Shown here piece by piece: positions 17,212-26,446 of a DNA stretch of 64,000 bases. Source of the DNA: Cytobacillus sp. NJ13 (GTDB lineage Bacteria; Bacillota; Bacilli; Bacillales; Cytobacillaceae); contig JAUCFP010000006.1 of NCBI GenBank assembly GCA_030348385.1, positions 310,001-374,000 on the forward strand, read 5' to 3'. Numbering within the stretch: position 1 is the stretch's first letter; every line of letters begins with the position of its first letter. The translations under genes and the position numbers were made by a program. The notes beneath the pieces were generated by a model. The model was not told the origin of the DNA. It ran no database searches and saw only the letters and a program-made list of their open reading frames with translations.

Positions 17212-17916
17212 GTGGAAAATCTATTGGAAATCAGGGATCTGTCCAAATCATTTACCCTTCATAATCTCGGGAAAAATATCCATGCAGTGAGCGGAATTGA
17301 TATCAGGCTGATGGAAGGAAGCTTTGTTGGGATTACAGGAAAAAGCGGGAGCGGTAAATCAACAATCCTGAAATGCATTTTTGGAACATATAGACTTCAG
17401 CACGGAAGCATTTGGTACAATTCGAAAAAGTTCGGTCCTCTTAATTTGGCAGAGGCAACAAATAGACAAATGATTTATTTGCGCAAGCATGAAATTGGCT
17501 ATGTGTCTCAATTTCTGAATGTTATGCCAAGAACGACTGCCAGACAGCTTGTAAAGCAGGCCATTTTTGAAATGGGCCGGGATCAGGATCAGGCAGAAAT
17601 AGAGACGAAAAAAATCCTTTCGCATTTCGAGCTGGATCCAGAGCTATGGGACAGCTATCCTGCCACCTTTTCAGGCGGGGAAAAGCTAAGGCTCAACATT
17701 GCCCGGGCTATGGTCAAGAAGCCAAGACTGCTTCTTTTGGATGAACCGACGGCAAGCCTGGACTATGAATCTAAAATGAAGGTAAAAGTCTTAATTGAGC
17801 AATTAATGCATGAAGGCACGACGATGCTGGGAATCTTCCATGATCTCGAATTTATGAACAATTTATGTGATAGGGAATACAACATGCAGAATGGTGTTTT
17901 TACATTATCACATTAA
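17212..17916 (+). CDS. phnL: C-P lyase-associated ABC ATPase PhnL
   Basis: Second ABC-type ATPase of the C-P lyase machinery, 234 residues. Motifs: Walker A ITGKSGSGKST, signature FSGGEKLRLNIARAM, Walker B LLLLDEPTASLDYES and switch IFHDLEFM. The PhnL-specific YVSQFLNVMPRTTARQLV segment is present. The start is GTG with AGGTGG upstream. It is the last gene of the phnG-phnL run. The next gene, phnD, follows after a 118-base gap that probably holds a separate promoter. Confidence 0.93.
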   Translation: MENLLEIRDLSKSFTLHNLGKNIHAVSGIDIRLMEGSFVGITGKSGSGKSTILKCIFGTYRLQHGSIWYNSKKFGPLNLAEATNRQMIYLRKHEIGYVSQFLNVMPRTTARQLVKQAIFEMGRDQDQAEIETKKILSHFELDPELWDSYPATFSGGEKLRLNIARAMVKKPRLLLLDEPTASLDYESKMKVKVLIEQLMHEGTTMLGIFHDLEFMNNLCDREYNMQNGVFTLSH

Positions 17917-18034
17917 TTCTTTACTAATGCTTAACGATTTCACATAATGCCTTATCAGTAGATTAATATTCTTTCGCTATAGTTAGGTCGAAGGTATGAT
18001 AAAAACTTTTCCAAATAAGAGAGGGGAAAAAATC

Positions 18035-19069
18035 ATGAAGAAAATGGCGCTATTTTTGCTTTCTATTGCGATCACCGTTGTATTTACAGGATGTTCGTTT
18101 ACTGCAAATTCAGAGAAGGACGATACGCTGACGATCGCCTGGCTTCCAAATGAATCTGGCGCTGATTTAGGCGAGGCCCGTGACGAAATTGGGAAACTGA
18201 TAAAAGAGAAAACAGGCAAAAAAGTAGAGCATCAAACAACGACTGATTATATTGTGGCGATTGAAGCGATTGCGAACGGCAACGCAGATATGGCGTTCCT
18301 AGGTGCGCAAGGATACATAGAAGCACATAACAAGAATGAAAAGGTTCTTCCGCTGGTTGTTCCAAGCGGCGAGTCCGGCACTTTGGAGGACGCCGTGTAT
18401 TACAGCTGGCTGGCTGTTCAGAATGAAAAGGCGGATGATTACAAAAGTGGCGGGGAGTTTGCCATAGACAATATTCAAGGAAAGAGATTCTCCTTTGTAT
18501 CTAATAGTTCAACATCAGGATTCAAGGTTCCTTCTACAGGCATTACTGATTATTTCAGCGCAAAAGAAGAGTTTAAGAGTTTGACTGCAGAGGATTTGCT
18601 TGAAGGCGGAGAGGACAAATTCTTCAGTGAAGTATTATTTGGCGGCTCTCATCAGGGTTCTGCCGTTAATCTATTAAGCGGGAAAGCGGATGTAGCGGCA
18701 TTCTGTGATACATGTGTGAACAATTATGTGGAGCTTAAAGAAGGCGAAGTGAACAAGCAAGGTGCAGTTTACAAAGTGAAAGATGATGCTGCTGAACCAT
18801 TGAACACGGTTGCAGGAAAAGAATTCAGCTTGATCTCAGTCACTCCTGTATTAAATGCACCATTTGTGATTAATTCCGGTACATTGAGCGAAGAAGACCA
18901 AAAACAGCTGCTTGAAATCATGACATCGGATGAAGTGGCAAATAATGAAAAAATCTTTGTTCCGGAGGACTCCGAATTTTCAGGTTTATTCAGCAAAAAG
19001 TCCGGCAATGAGCGTTTGGTGGAAGTAGAAGATAAGTGGTTCAACCCAATCCGTGAGTTAGCAAAATAA
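18035..19069 (+). CDS. phnD: Phosphonate ABC transporter substrate-binding lipoprotein PhnD
   Basis: Extracellular lipoprotein that binds phosphonates and feeds the PhnCE importer; 344 residues from the chosen start. A lipoprotein signal with lipobox VFTGC occupies residues ~1-20. The mature part has LTIAWLPNESG, the GNADMAFLGAQGYI motif, and SFVSNSSTSGFKVPS with the FGGSHQGSAV motif, which line the phosphonate pocket in this family. ATG 18035 has GAGGGG ten bases upstream; an upstream in-frame start at 17996 is unlikely. The gap before it contains TTTAC/TTAAC hexamers that only loosely fit a PhoP box. Confidence 0.93.
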   Translation: MKKMALFLLSIAITVVFTGCSFTANSEKDDTLTIAWLPNESGADLGEARDEIGKLIKEKTGKKVEHQTTTDYIVAIEAIANGNADMAFLGAQGYIEAHNKNEKVLPLVVPSGESGTLEDAVYYSWLAVQNEKADDYKSGGEFAIDNIQGKRFSFVSNSSTSGFKVPSTGITDYFSAKEEFKSLTAEDLLEGGEDKFFSEVLFGGSHQGSAVNLLSGKADVAAFCDTCVNNYVELKEGEVNKQGAVYKVKDDAAEPLNTVAGKEFSLISVTPVLNAPFVINSGTLSEEDQKQLLEIMTSDEVANNEKIFVPEDSEFSGLFSKKSGNERLVEVEDKWFNPIRELAK

Positions 19070-19160
19070 GGGGAATCACATATCAGCAGGGCCAGCCATT
19101 TTTGGAAGATTTACTGCCCGATTAAGCAGCATAAAACATTTGGATAGGAGGGGTTAACTC

Positions 19161-19949
19161 ATGACAGCATTATTGGAAGTTAATCACCTTACAAAGCAAT
19201 TTGGCAAAGGTTCGAAAGCATTAACAGATGTAAGCTTTTCAGTTCAGGAAGGGGAGTTCGTTTCCATTATCGGTCCATCAGGAGCAGGGAAATCAACTCT
19301 CCTCCGCTGCATCAACCGAATGATTGACGCTACAGGGGGTGACATCCGCTTCCAGGATCTACATGTAATGGACTTGAAGAAAAAAGAATTAAAGCAGGTC
19401 CGAACCAAAATTGGCATGATCTTTCAGCACTATAATTTAGTGAATCGATTATCGGTAATTGAAAACACTCTGCACGGAAAATTGGGAACCAAATCAACAC
19501 TGGCAGGCGTTTTGGGAATTTACAGCAAAGAGGAAAAGCAGCAGGCAATCCAGATTTTGAATGTGCTTGGCCTGAACGAAATGATTTATAAGCGTGCAGA
19601 CCAATTAAGCGGGGGGCAAAAACAGAGGGTAGGGATTGCCCGCGCGCTTATCCAAAATCCGCGGATGCTTTTGTGCGACGAGCCCATTGCGTCCCTTGAT
19701 CCTAATTCGGCAAAAGTGATCATGGACTATTTAAAGAAGGTTTCAACAACGATGGGCATTACCGTTGTTGTCAATCTTCATCAAGTAGATGTAGCCATCA
19801 AGTATTCGGACAGAATCATCGGCATTAACAAGGGACAGGCAGTATATAACGGAACGGCTAAAGGAATGACTTCTGAAGACATTCAGCGAATATATGGATC
19901 GGAAGCTGAAGATTTAATCTTTGACATAGGAGGCATCCATGCAGGCTGA
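19161..19949 (+). CDS. phnC: Phosphonate ABC transporter ATPase PhnC
   Basis: ATP-binding subunit of the phosphonate importer, 262 residues. Walker A IGPSGAGKST, Q-loop IFQHYNLV, signature LSGGQKQRVGIARAL, Walker B MLLCDEPIASLDPNS and switch VNLHQVDVA are complete; the LHQ version of the H-loop is characteristic of PhnC. AGGAGGGG precedes the ATG. It overlaps phnE1 by 11 bases. Works with PhnD outside and the two PhnE permeases in the membrane. Confidence 0.95.
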   Translation: MTALLEVNHLTKQFGKGSKALTDVSFSVQEGEFVSIIGPSGAGKSTLLRCINRMIDATGGDIRFQDLHVMDLKKKELKQVRTKIGMIFQHYNLVNRLSVIENTLHGKLGTKSTLAGVLGIYSKEEKQQAIQILNVLGLNEMIYKRADQLSGGQKQRVGIARALIQNPRMLLCDEPIASLDPNSAKVIMDYLKKVSTTMGITVVVNLHQVDVAIKYSDRIIGINKGQAVYNGTAKGMTSEDIQRIYGSEAEDLIFDIGGIHAG

Positions 19950-20724
19950 TATCTTTGCTAAGAAAAAACGAAACACACTTGCTTTCCTCTTACTCCTTGG
20001 AGCCGTGACGATCCTTGCCATGATTATTACTGAGTACAATGCTTTAAAGGGCTTTGCTTCAATCCCGAAAGCCATTCAATGGGGAATGGCGAACTTTTAT
20101 CCAACCGCAGAATCCTTAGAAAAGCTGCCAGTTATTCTTGAAAAGCTGCAGGAAACACTCCTGGTTTCGATTGCTGCTACGTCAGCAGCTGCTGTATTCG
20201 CCCTTTTATTTTCGATTTTCGGATCAAATACAACAAGGGTAAATGCCTTTTTTGGAGCTATTACCAGAGGAATTGCCACTGTCTTTAGAAATATCGATGT
20301 TGCCGCATGGGCGCTGATTTTGCTGTTTTCATTTGGACAAAGCGCGTTAACTGGTTATTTTGCTTTGTTTTTTGGGTCATTTGGATTCTTAACCAGAGCT
20401 TTTACAGAAACAATTGATGAAGTGAGCGGGGGTTCTGTGGAGGCGTTAAAAGCGACAGGCGCAGGATACTTTTCCATCATCTTTCAATCGGTGATTCCAT
20501 CAAGCATACCGCAAATGATCAGCTGGATTTTGTTCATGATCGAAACGAATATCCGCAGTGCCACATTAATAGGATTGCTGACCGGTTCAGGAATAGGCTT
20601 TACGTTCAACCTATACTATAAAAGCCTGGCCTATGACACAGCAAGTTTGGTCGTTGTTGTCATCATAGCTGCTATTCTAATGATTGAATATGCATCCAAT
20701 TATGTAAGGAAGGTGATTTTGTAA
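19939..20724 (+). CDS. phnE: Phosphonate ABC transporter permease PhnE (first copy)
   Basis: Membrane subunit of the phosphonate importer, 261 residues, with about six membrane segments. The binding-protein-dependent transport signature is in GSVEALKATGAGYFSIIFQSVIPSSIPQMISW, where the EAL...G...P pattern contacts the ATPase. It overlaps phnC upstream, and its last base is shared with the start of the second permease, so the genes are translationally coupled. Firmicutes often carry two different PhnE proteins that form a heterodimer, in contrast to the single E. coli gene. Confidence 0.93.
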   Translation: MQADIFAKKKRNTLAFLLLLGAVTILAMIITEYNALKGFASIPKAIQWGMANFYPTAESLEKLPVILEKLQETLLVSIAATSAAAVFALLFSIFGSNTTRVNAFFGAITRGIATVFRNIDVAAWALILLFSFGQSALTGYFALFFGSFGFLTRAFTETIDEVSGGSVEALKATGAGYFSIIFQSVIPSSIPQMISWILFMIETNIRSATLIGLLTGSGIGFTFNLYYKSLAYDTASLVVVVIIAAILMIEYASNYVRKVIL

Positions 20725-21581
20725 TGGAGGTGAAGGAACAGCTCCGGAATGTTACAGTCCCAGCCGATCATTCGATTGGCCAAAGAATGCCGGCTAAGCC
20801 ATTTAATAAAGCAGTTATTGTGACGAGATTAACTCTCTTTACCCTGGCTGTGCTGACAATCTATGCATTTTACAGCTTTGATTATAAGGAACTGGACTTT
20901 ATGGATGCGCTTCTCGGCACATTCGCCAATTTAAAAACCATATTCCTTGAACCGCACTTGAAGCATTTCTCCTTTGGCCATGCCCTTTATCAAGTGATGG
21001 TTACACTCGGCCTAGCTTTTCTGACTACCTTGTTTGGCGCCATCATCGCAGTTCTTTTTGGATTGCTGGCGGCTGAGAATCTTTCTTCGAAAAAAGTTTC
21101 AATAGTCATTAAAAGCATGGTCGCCTTTATAAGAGCTGTGCCGACCGTCTTGTGGGTCCTGATCTTTGCGGTTGCAGCCGGCCTTGGAAGTACAGCTGCA
21201 GTTATTGGAATGACCTTTCACTCGATCGGCTATTTAATCAAAGCCTATTCTGAGTCCTTTGAAGAATTGGATAGGGGAGTGATTGAAGCGCTGCAGGCGA
21301 GCGGAGCCAATTGGTGGCAAATTGTCTTCCAAGCTGTGATTCCATCCTCCATCACCTATATGATTTCCTGGACATTTCTCCGCTTTGAGATTAACTTTGC
21401 AGTAGCCGTTGCCATGGGAGCAGCAGCAGGAGCCGGCGGAATTGGATTTGACATGTTCATGGCAAGCAGCTTTTATCTGGATATGAGGGAAATCGGGGCA
21501 ATTACTTATTTTATCCTGGCCGTTGCGATCATCCTTGAAGTCTTTGCTGCCAGGATTAAGAGAAAGCTGAAAACAGCATAG
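20724..21581 (+). CDS. phnE2: Phosphonate ABC transporter permease PhnE (second copy)
   Basis: Second permease, 285 residues with about six membrane segments and a longer cytoplasmic N-terminus (~30 polar residues). The coupling signature GVIEALQASGANWWQIVFQAVIPSSITYMISW aligns with that of the first copy, but the rest is divergent, so this is an old pair rather than a recent duplication. The start overlaps the previous stop (TAATG). Last gene of the phosphonate locus; a hairpin terminator follows 17 bases later. Confidence 0.93.
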   Translation: MEVKEQLRNVTVPADHSIGQRMPAKPFNKAVIVTRLTLFTLAVLTIYAFYSFDYKELDFMDALLGTFANLKTIFLEPHLKHFSFGHALYQVMVTLGLAFLTTLFGAIIAVLFGLLAAENLSSKKVSIVIKSMVAFIRAVPTVLWVLIFAVAAGLGSTAAVIGMTFHSIGYLIKAYSESFEELDRGVIEALQASGANWWQIVFQAVIPSSITYMISWTFLRFEINFAVAVAMGAAAGAGGIGFDMFMASSFYLDMREIGAITYFILAVAIILEVFAARIKRKLKTA

Positions 21582-21598
21582 TGAATAAGCCATTGTTT

Positions 21599-21627
21599 GA
21601 CCAGGCCCTGATGTGCCTGGTCTTTTA
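21599..21627 (+). terminator. Terminator of the phosphonate locus
   Basis: GACCAGGC pairs with GCCTGGTC around a short loop, followed by TTTTA. Confidence 0.75.
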
Positions 21628-21742
21628 TATGTTGCTTTACATTATGACTCTCGCTGGTTAAAAATTTATGTTCTGTGAATCTTTGAAAAAGAATAGATGA
21701 ATCCGGTGAAAATTAAAAATATGAAATTTTCAGAATTTACTA

Positions 21743-21876
21743 TTGAAATTACAAGATTATCAATCTATAATGAATTTAATTATTTTCATCAGTGGAGAAA
21801 ATAATAGGCAAAATAAACTTAATGATGAAAAATACATATAATATTTTGCATAATTACTAACATGATGAAAATAATT
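21743..21876 (+). promoter_or_regulatory. Sigma-A promoter with operator-like inverted repeats for the peptide/oligosaccharide importer
   Basis: TTGAAA (21743-21748), a 17-bp spacer and TATAAT (21766-21771) form a near-consensus promoter. Just downstream is the palindrome ATTATTTTC / GAAAATAAT (21779-21805). AATTATTTTCATCA (21778-21791) recurs as a perfect 14-bp inverse copy at 21863-21876, 85 bases away. A third partial site (TGATGAAAA) lies near 21823. This looks like paired operator sites, perhaps for looping by the ROK regulator (inference). The rest of 21628-21951 is AT-rich and has no gene. Confidence 0.65.
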
Positions 21877-21951
21877 GTCGTTTTTAAAATCTTTCATATT
21901 TAACATCTGAGAAAAGCAAAAAAGACAAAATTGGTTGAGGGGGAAAGAAAT

Positions 21952-23535
21952 TTGAGAAGGGTAAACGTGTGGAAAATGCTGTTTGTTGCTTTAGTATCTG
22001 CGATCTTACTGGCTGGCTGTTCCAGCGAAGAAAGCGGCGGAACTTCTGAAAAGGAGAATTCAGGGAAATCAGCCAGCGGCAAGGATCAGGAATTAGTTAT
22101 TGCAGTAAACGAAAACTTCATATCCATGGACCCGCATAATACGGGCGATACGAATTCAAATTCCGTCCAGACTGCCATGTTAGAGGGATTGCTGGGATCG
22201 GATGAAGAAGGGCAAATCATTCCGCAGCTGGCTGAGGAATACAGTGTGAGTGATGATGCACTGGAATATTCATTTAAGCTTCGTCAGGGTGTTACCTTCC
22301 ATGATGGAGAGTCTTTCAATGCAGAGGCGGTTAAAACCAGCTTTGAAAGGATTATGAATGATGAAAGCCTCCGATTGAATAGCAGGGGATTTAATCTTAT
22401 TACCAGCATTGATGTGATTGATGATTATCAAGTAAAAGTCACATTAAAAGAACCATATGCAGGTATGCTGACAAGATTTGTTTCCGCTAAAATCTTAAGT
22501 CCGAAGTTAATCAATGATTCTTCCGGTGATATTGGCAAAACACCAGTTGGCACCGGTCCATTCAAGTTTGTGGAATGGGTTCAGGGGGACCATTTAACAG
22601 TTGAAAGATTTGATGATTATTGGAATAAGGCTGATCGTGTGAAAAAGATTACGTACAAGCCTGTTCCGGAAAATGGCTCTCGTGTAGCTATGCTTAAAAC
22701 AGGCGAAGCACATGTGATCTATCCGGCGCCAGTACAAAACTTAAAGGAATTGGAGAGCAATTCAGACGTTGAAATTCATAAAATTCCTTCCACGATTGCC
22801 CGATATGTATCCATCAATACGATGAAAGAACCGTATGATGACGTCCGCATTCGCCAGGCAATTAACTATGCTGTGAATAAAGAGGCTTTTATAAGTGTTG
22901 TAAATTCCGGCTACGGTTTGCCGCTGGACTCGATTATTCCAAGCAAAACCCAGTTCTACTCCAAACAGGAAACCTATGATCACAACATTGAGAAAGCAAA
23001 AGAATTAATGAAAGAGGCTGGATTTGAAGATGGCTTCAATGCTGAAATTTGGGGGAACACCAATTCAGACACATTGAAGGGAATGCAGTTTATTCAGCAG
23101 CAGTTAAAAGAAATTGGCATTACGGTTGAGATTAAATCAATGGAAGAAGGCACGCTGTCAGATGAGATTTATGGAGCTCAGACACCGGAAGAGGCAAAGG
23201 TGCAAATGTGGTATGTCAGCTGGTCTGCGTATCCTTCCGACACTACCAATGCAACGAAGCCATTGTTCAGCAGCAGCTCATTCCCGCCGGATGGAGCGAA
23301 TACTGCATACTACAAAAATGATGATGTAGATAAGTGGATTACAGAGGTAAATCAAACAGCAGATCCTGACAAGCAGGCAGAAATCTACAGCAATATTCAA
23401 TCAACTATCTACAAAGATGCACCTTGGATTTTCCTTGGGGTAGATGAGATCTTAGCAGGTTCAAGATCTAATGTCGAGGGTGTCTTCATTTCTCCAACAG
23501 GCGGAATTAACGTGACAGACGCGAATCTTAAGTAA
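21952..23535 (+). CDS. Peptide/oligosaccharide ABC transporter substrate-binding lipoprotein (SBP family 5)
   Basis: Extracellular binding lipoprotein of the OppA/DppA class, 527 residues. A lipoprotein signal ends in LLAGC near residue 19. A Ser/Gly-rich linker follows, then the family-5 fold with SMDPHNTGD, VTFHDGESFNAEAVKTSFER, PVGTGPFKFVEW and YDDVRIRQAINYAVNKEAF. TTG 21952 is set by GAGGGGGA at seven bases. It is followed by two permeases and two ATPases of the Dpp type. The linked sugar isomerase, dehydrogenase and ROK genes suggest an oligosaccharide or glycopeptide ligand instead of plain peptides (inference). Confidence 0.88.
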   Translation: MRRVNVWKMLFVALVSAILLAGCSSEESGGTSEKENSGKSASGKDQELVIAVNENFISMDPHNTGDTNSNSVQTAMLEGLLGSDEEGQIIPQLAEEYSVSDDALEYSFKLRQGVTFHDGESFNAEAVKTSFERIMNDESLRLNSRGFNLITSIDVIDDYQVKVTLKEPYAGMLTRFVSAKILSPKLINDSSGDIGKTPVGTGPFKFVEWVQGDHLTVERFDDYWNKADRVKKITYKPVPENGSRVAMLKTGEAHVIYPAPVQNLKELESNSDVEIHKIPSTIARYVSINTMKEPYDDVRIRQAINYAVNKEAFISVVNSGYGLPLDSIIPSKTQFYSKQETYDHNIEKAKELMKEAGFEDGFNAEIWGNTNSDTLKGMQFIQQQLKEIGITVEIKSMEEGTLSDEIYGAQTPEEAKVQMWYVSWSAYPSDTTNATKPLFSSSSFPPDGANTAYYKNDDVDKWITEVNQTADPDKQAEIYSNIQSTIYKDAPWIFLGVDEILAGSRSNVEGVFISPTGGINVTDANLK

Positions 23536-23549
23536 AATCCAGGCAATCA

Positions 23550-23586
23550 GAAGAGGCAAAGGTTTACTAGACCACATGCCTCTTCC
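23550..23586 (+). terminator. Intra-operon hairpin after the binding protein gene
   Basis: GAAGAGGCA pairs perfectly with TGCCTCTTC; a short T/C-rich tail follows. Likely a partial terminator or RNA-stabilising stem that leaves the binding protein in excess over the permeases. Confidence 0.6.
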
Positions 23587-23609
23587 TTTCTAAGAAAGGG
23601 GTTTTCATT

Positions 23610-24533
23610 TTGCTTCAATATATTTTAAAGAGAATCCTGGAAATGATCCCAATCCTATTTATTGTTTCCATATTAATCTTTTTTTTCACTCATTTAATTC
23701 CTGGAGATCCTGCCAGATTAGTTGCCGGAAAGGATGCAACTCTTGAAGAGGTCAATATAATCAGGGCGGAGCTGGGACTCGATAAACCGATTTGGGATCA
23801 ATACATTACATACATGAGCAATTTATTTCAGGGAGATTTGGGGACTTCCTTAAAGACAGGTCTTCCGGTTTCAGAGATGTTTGCAGACCGCTTTATGCCC
23901 TCCATCTATTTAACGTTTATGAGTATGGGCTGGGCATTGGTGCTTGGCTTGTTAATTGGCACACTGTCAGCGGTATTCAAAAATAAATGGCCGGATTATC
24001 TTGGGATGGTCACTGCCGTTTCAGGAATTTCCATGCCGGGATTTTGGCTTGGCTTGATTCTTATCCAGATTTTTTCTGTCAAGCTGGGGTGGTTTCCGAC
24101 AGGGGGGGCTGAGAGCTGGAAAAGCTATATATTGCCTTCCCTCACTTTAGGGGCAGGCATCATGTCCATGCTTGCCAGGTTTACCAGGTCATCTTTGCTT
24201 GAGACGTTAAGAGCAGATTTTATCCGGACCGGAAGAGCAAAAGGCCTCAAGGAATCTGTAGTCATTCCAAAGCATGCATTGAGAAACTCTTTAATTCCCG
24301 TCGTAACCATTGCCGGGCTGCAGTTTGGCTTCCTGCTGGGCGGATCGGTTGTCGTGGAGACTGTATTTAGCTTTCCGGGAATGGGGAGATTGCTGATTGA
24401 TTCCATTGCCTTCAGAGACTATCCAGTCATTCAGGCCGAGCTATTGCTTTTTTCCATTGAATTTATTCTTGTTAATTTAATCGTAGACATCATGTACAGT
24501 ATGCTGAATCCGAAAATACGCTACGTTTCCTAG
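23610..24533 (+). CDS. ABC transporter permease, DppB/OppB type
   Basis: First membrane subunit of the family-5 importer, 307 residues, six membrane segments. Opens MLQYILKRILEMIPILFIVS with the conserved HLIPGDPARL loop. The coupling signature RADFIRTGRAKGLKESVVIPKHALRNSLIPV is clear, as is the late FSFPGMGRLLIDSIAFRD motif. The start is TTG with AAAGGGG upstream. The next permease follows by 12 bases. Intact, typical length. Confidence 0.92.
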   Translation: MLQYILKRILEMIPILFIVSILIFFFTHLIPGDPARLVAGKDATLEEVNIIRAELGLDKPIWDQYITYMSNLFQGDLGTSLKTGLPVSEMFADRFMPSIYLTFMSMGWALVLGLLIGTLSAVFKNKWPDYLGMVTAVSGISMPGFWLGLILIQIFSVKLGWFPTGGAESWKSYILPSLTLGAGIMSMLARFTRSSLLETLRADFIRTGRAKGLKESVVIPKHALRNSLIPVVTIAGLQFGFLLGGSVVVETVFSFPGMGRLLIDSIAFRDYPVIQAELLLFSIEFILVNLIVDIMYSMLNPKIRYVS

Positions 24534-24545
24534 AGGAGGGGAATC

Positions 24546-25442
24546 ATGGAAATCATAAAAGAAGTAAATGCCTATACCCCAGTGATTCCAAAGAAAAAAT
24601 ACTCACCTGTTAAAGAATTCTTTAAGAACTGGAAAAAGCAAAAAACGGCATTTTGGGCAAGCATGTTTATTCTGCTGCTAATCATCATTGCCATCATTGG
24701 ACCGTATATTGCACCCTTTGATCCGTACGAGCCGGATTACAACACGACGCTCCAGGGTCCAAGCAAGGAACACTGGGCAGGGACGGATGAATACGGACGC
24801 GATATTTTCAGCCGTTTGCTCGTCGGTGCGAGAATTTCACTTGGTGTCAGTTTTCTGGCTGTTTTTTTGGGAGCGGCTGGAGGAATTATTCTTGGATTAA
24901 TGAGCGGTTATTTTGGCGGCTGGCTGGATCGTCTAATCATGCGGGGCAGTGATGTTATGTTTGCGTTTCCGGATCTGCTGCTGGCAATCGCCATTGTGGC
25001 CATTTTAGGACCGGGATTAACAAATGTGGTGATTGCCGTGTCCATTTTCAGCATCCCGTCTTTTGCAAGACTTGTGAGAGGCTCGACATTAGAGGGGAAA
25101 GAGACCGTCTTTGTGGAAGCGGCGAAATCAATGGGGGCCTCGCACCGGAGGATTATGTTCAAGCATATTTTTCCTGAAACTCTGGGAAGTTTGATTGTCT
25201 TTATTACGATGAGAATTGGAACGGCTATTTTAGCGGCCTCCAGTTTGAGTTTCCTGGGTCTTGGAGCCAGTCCTGAAACACCGGATTGGGGTGCTATGCT
25301 CAGCCTTGGCCGTGATTATTTAGGAACAGCTTCCCATGTTGTCATGATGCCGGGATTAGCGATCTTTTTGACAGTGCTTGCTTTCAATCTTGTCGGAGAT
25401 GGGCTCCGTGATGTCCTGGACCCTAAAACGAAGAATGAGTAA
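24546..25442 (+). CDS. ABC transporter permease, DppC/OppC type
   Basis: Second membrane subunit, 298 residues with about six membrane segments after a ~35-residue cytoplasmic N-terminus. Family features: GPSKEHWAGTDEYGRDIFSR, the signature EAAKSMGASHRRIMFKHIFPE and the final FNLVGDGLRDVLDPK. AGAGGAGGGG precedes the ATG. It pairs with the preceding permease and lies 14 bases before the first ATPase. Intact. Confidence 0.92.
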   Translation: MEIIKEVNAYTPVIPKKKYSPVKEFFKNWKKQKTAFWASMFILLLIIIAIIGPYIAPFDPYEPDYNTTLQGPSKEHWAGTDEYGRDIFSRLLVGARISLGVSFLAVFLGAAGGIILGLMSGYFGGWLDRLIMRGSDVMFAFPDLLLAIAIVAILGPGLTNVVIAVSIFSIPSFARLVRGSTLEGKETVFVEAAKSMGASHRRIMFKHIFPETLGSLIVFITMRIGTAILAASSLSFLGLGASPETPDWGAMLSLGRDYLGTASHVVMMPGLAIFLTVLAFNLVGDGLRDVLDPKTKNE

Positions 25443-25456
25443 GGGAGATTGAAAAA

Positions 25457-26446
25457 ATGGAGAAGCTATTGCAGATAAACCAGCTGGAGACACAATTTAC
25501 AAAGGATAAGCAAAAGCTGAAAATTTTACGGGGTGTCAGTTTTCATATCAATAAAGGAGAGGTGCTTGGGCTCGTAGGAGAATCCGGCTGCGGCAAAAGT
25601 TTAACCTCCCTGTCGATCATGAAATTATTTAAAGGCACAAGCGGAGAAATATCGGGCGGAAGCATTTCCTTCAAAGGCGAGGATCTTACTCATAAATCAG
25701 AGAGGGAAATGAGAAAGATCCGCGGAAAACAAATGGCCATGATTTTTCAGGAGCCGATGACTTCATTAAATCCCGTAATGAAAATAGGAGAACAGCTGCT
25801 GGAGCCCATCCGGCTGCATCTTAATTTAAACGAAAAACAGGCTAAGGAGCATGTGATTTTTATTTTAAAGAAAGTTGGGATTCCCCGGGCAGAGGAAATC
25901 GTTTATGAATTTCCCCATCAGCTGTCTGGAGGGATGCGGCAAAGGATTATGATTGCCATGGCCATGGCCTGCAATCCACAGCTTCTAATAGCAGATGAAC
26001 CGACGACTGCACTGGATGTAACGATTCAGGCGCAGATACTGGAATTGATGAAACAGCTGCAGCGAGAGGAAGGCATGTCCGTTCTATTAATAACCCATGA
26101 TTTGGGTGTAGTGGCGGAAATGTGTGACCGGGTAGCAGTCATGTATGCAGGCCGAGTAGTAGAGGAAGCGAATGTATTCGATTTATTTGAAAGCCCTATG
26201 CATCCTTATACGAAAGGACTGATAGGATCTGTTCCAAAAATCGGGCAGAGAAAGGATAAACTGACATCCATTAAAGGGAATGTTCCCGACCCCAGCAATA
26301 TGCCAAAGGGCTGCAAATTTGCTCCTAGATGCAATGATGCCATGGCTATTTGTTTAGAGGAAGAGCCGGGTGCCACCGATTTGGGAGATGGGAGAATGTG
26401 CAGCTGCTGGATGATTGAAGAAGGGAGGAAGAATGTATATGCCTGA
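25457..26446 (+). CDS. ABC transporter ATPase, DppD/OppD type
   Basis: First ATPase of the importer, 329 residues. Walker A GESGCGKS, Q-loop MIFQEPMTSLNPV, signature QLSGGMRQRIMIAMAMA, Walker B LLIADEPTTALDVT and switch LITHDLGVVAEM are complete. The C-terminal oligopeptide extension has the cysteine motif KGCKFAPRCNDAMAIC, which in the family binds an iron-sulphur cluster. It overlaps the next gene by 14 bases. Intact. Confidence 0.93.
   Translation: MEKLLQINQLETQFTKDKQKLKILRGVSFHINKGEVLGLVGESGCGKSLTSLSIMKLFKGTSGEISGGSISFKGEDLTHKSEREMRKIRGKQMAMIFQEPMTSLNPVMKIGEQLLEPIRLHLNLNEKQAKEHVIFILKKVGIPRAEEIVYEFPHQLSGGMRQRIMIAMAMACNPQLLIADEPTTALDVTIQAQILELMKQLQREEGMSVLLITHDLGVVAEMCDRVAVMYAGRVVEEANVFDLFESPMHPYTKGLIGSVPKIGQRKDKLTSIKGNVPDPSNMPKGCKFAPRCNDAMAICLEEEPGATDLGDGRMCSCWMIEEGRKNVYA

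Noticed and set aside
17899..17945. PhoP box before phnD
   Set aside because: TTTAC and TTAAC hexamers are present, but spacing is irregular (8-10 bases) compared with the two clear phn promoters.
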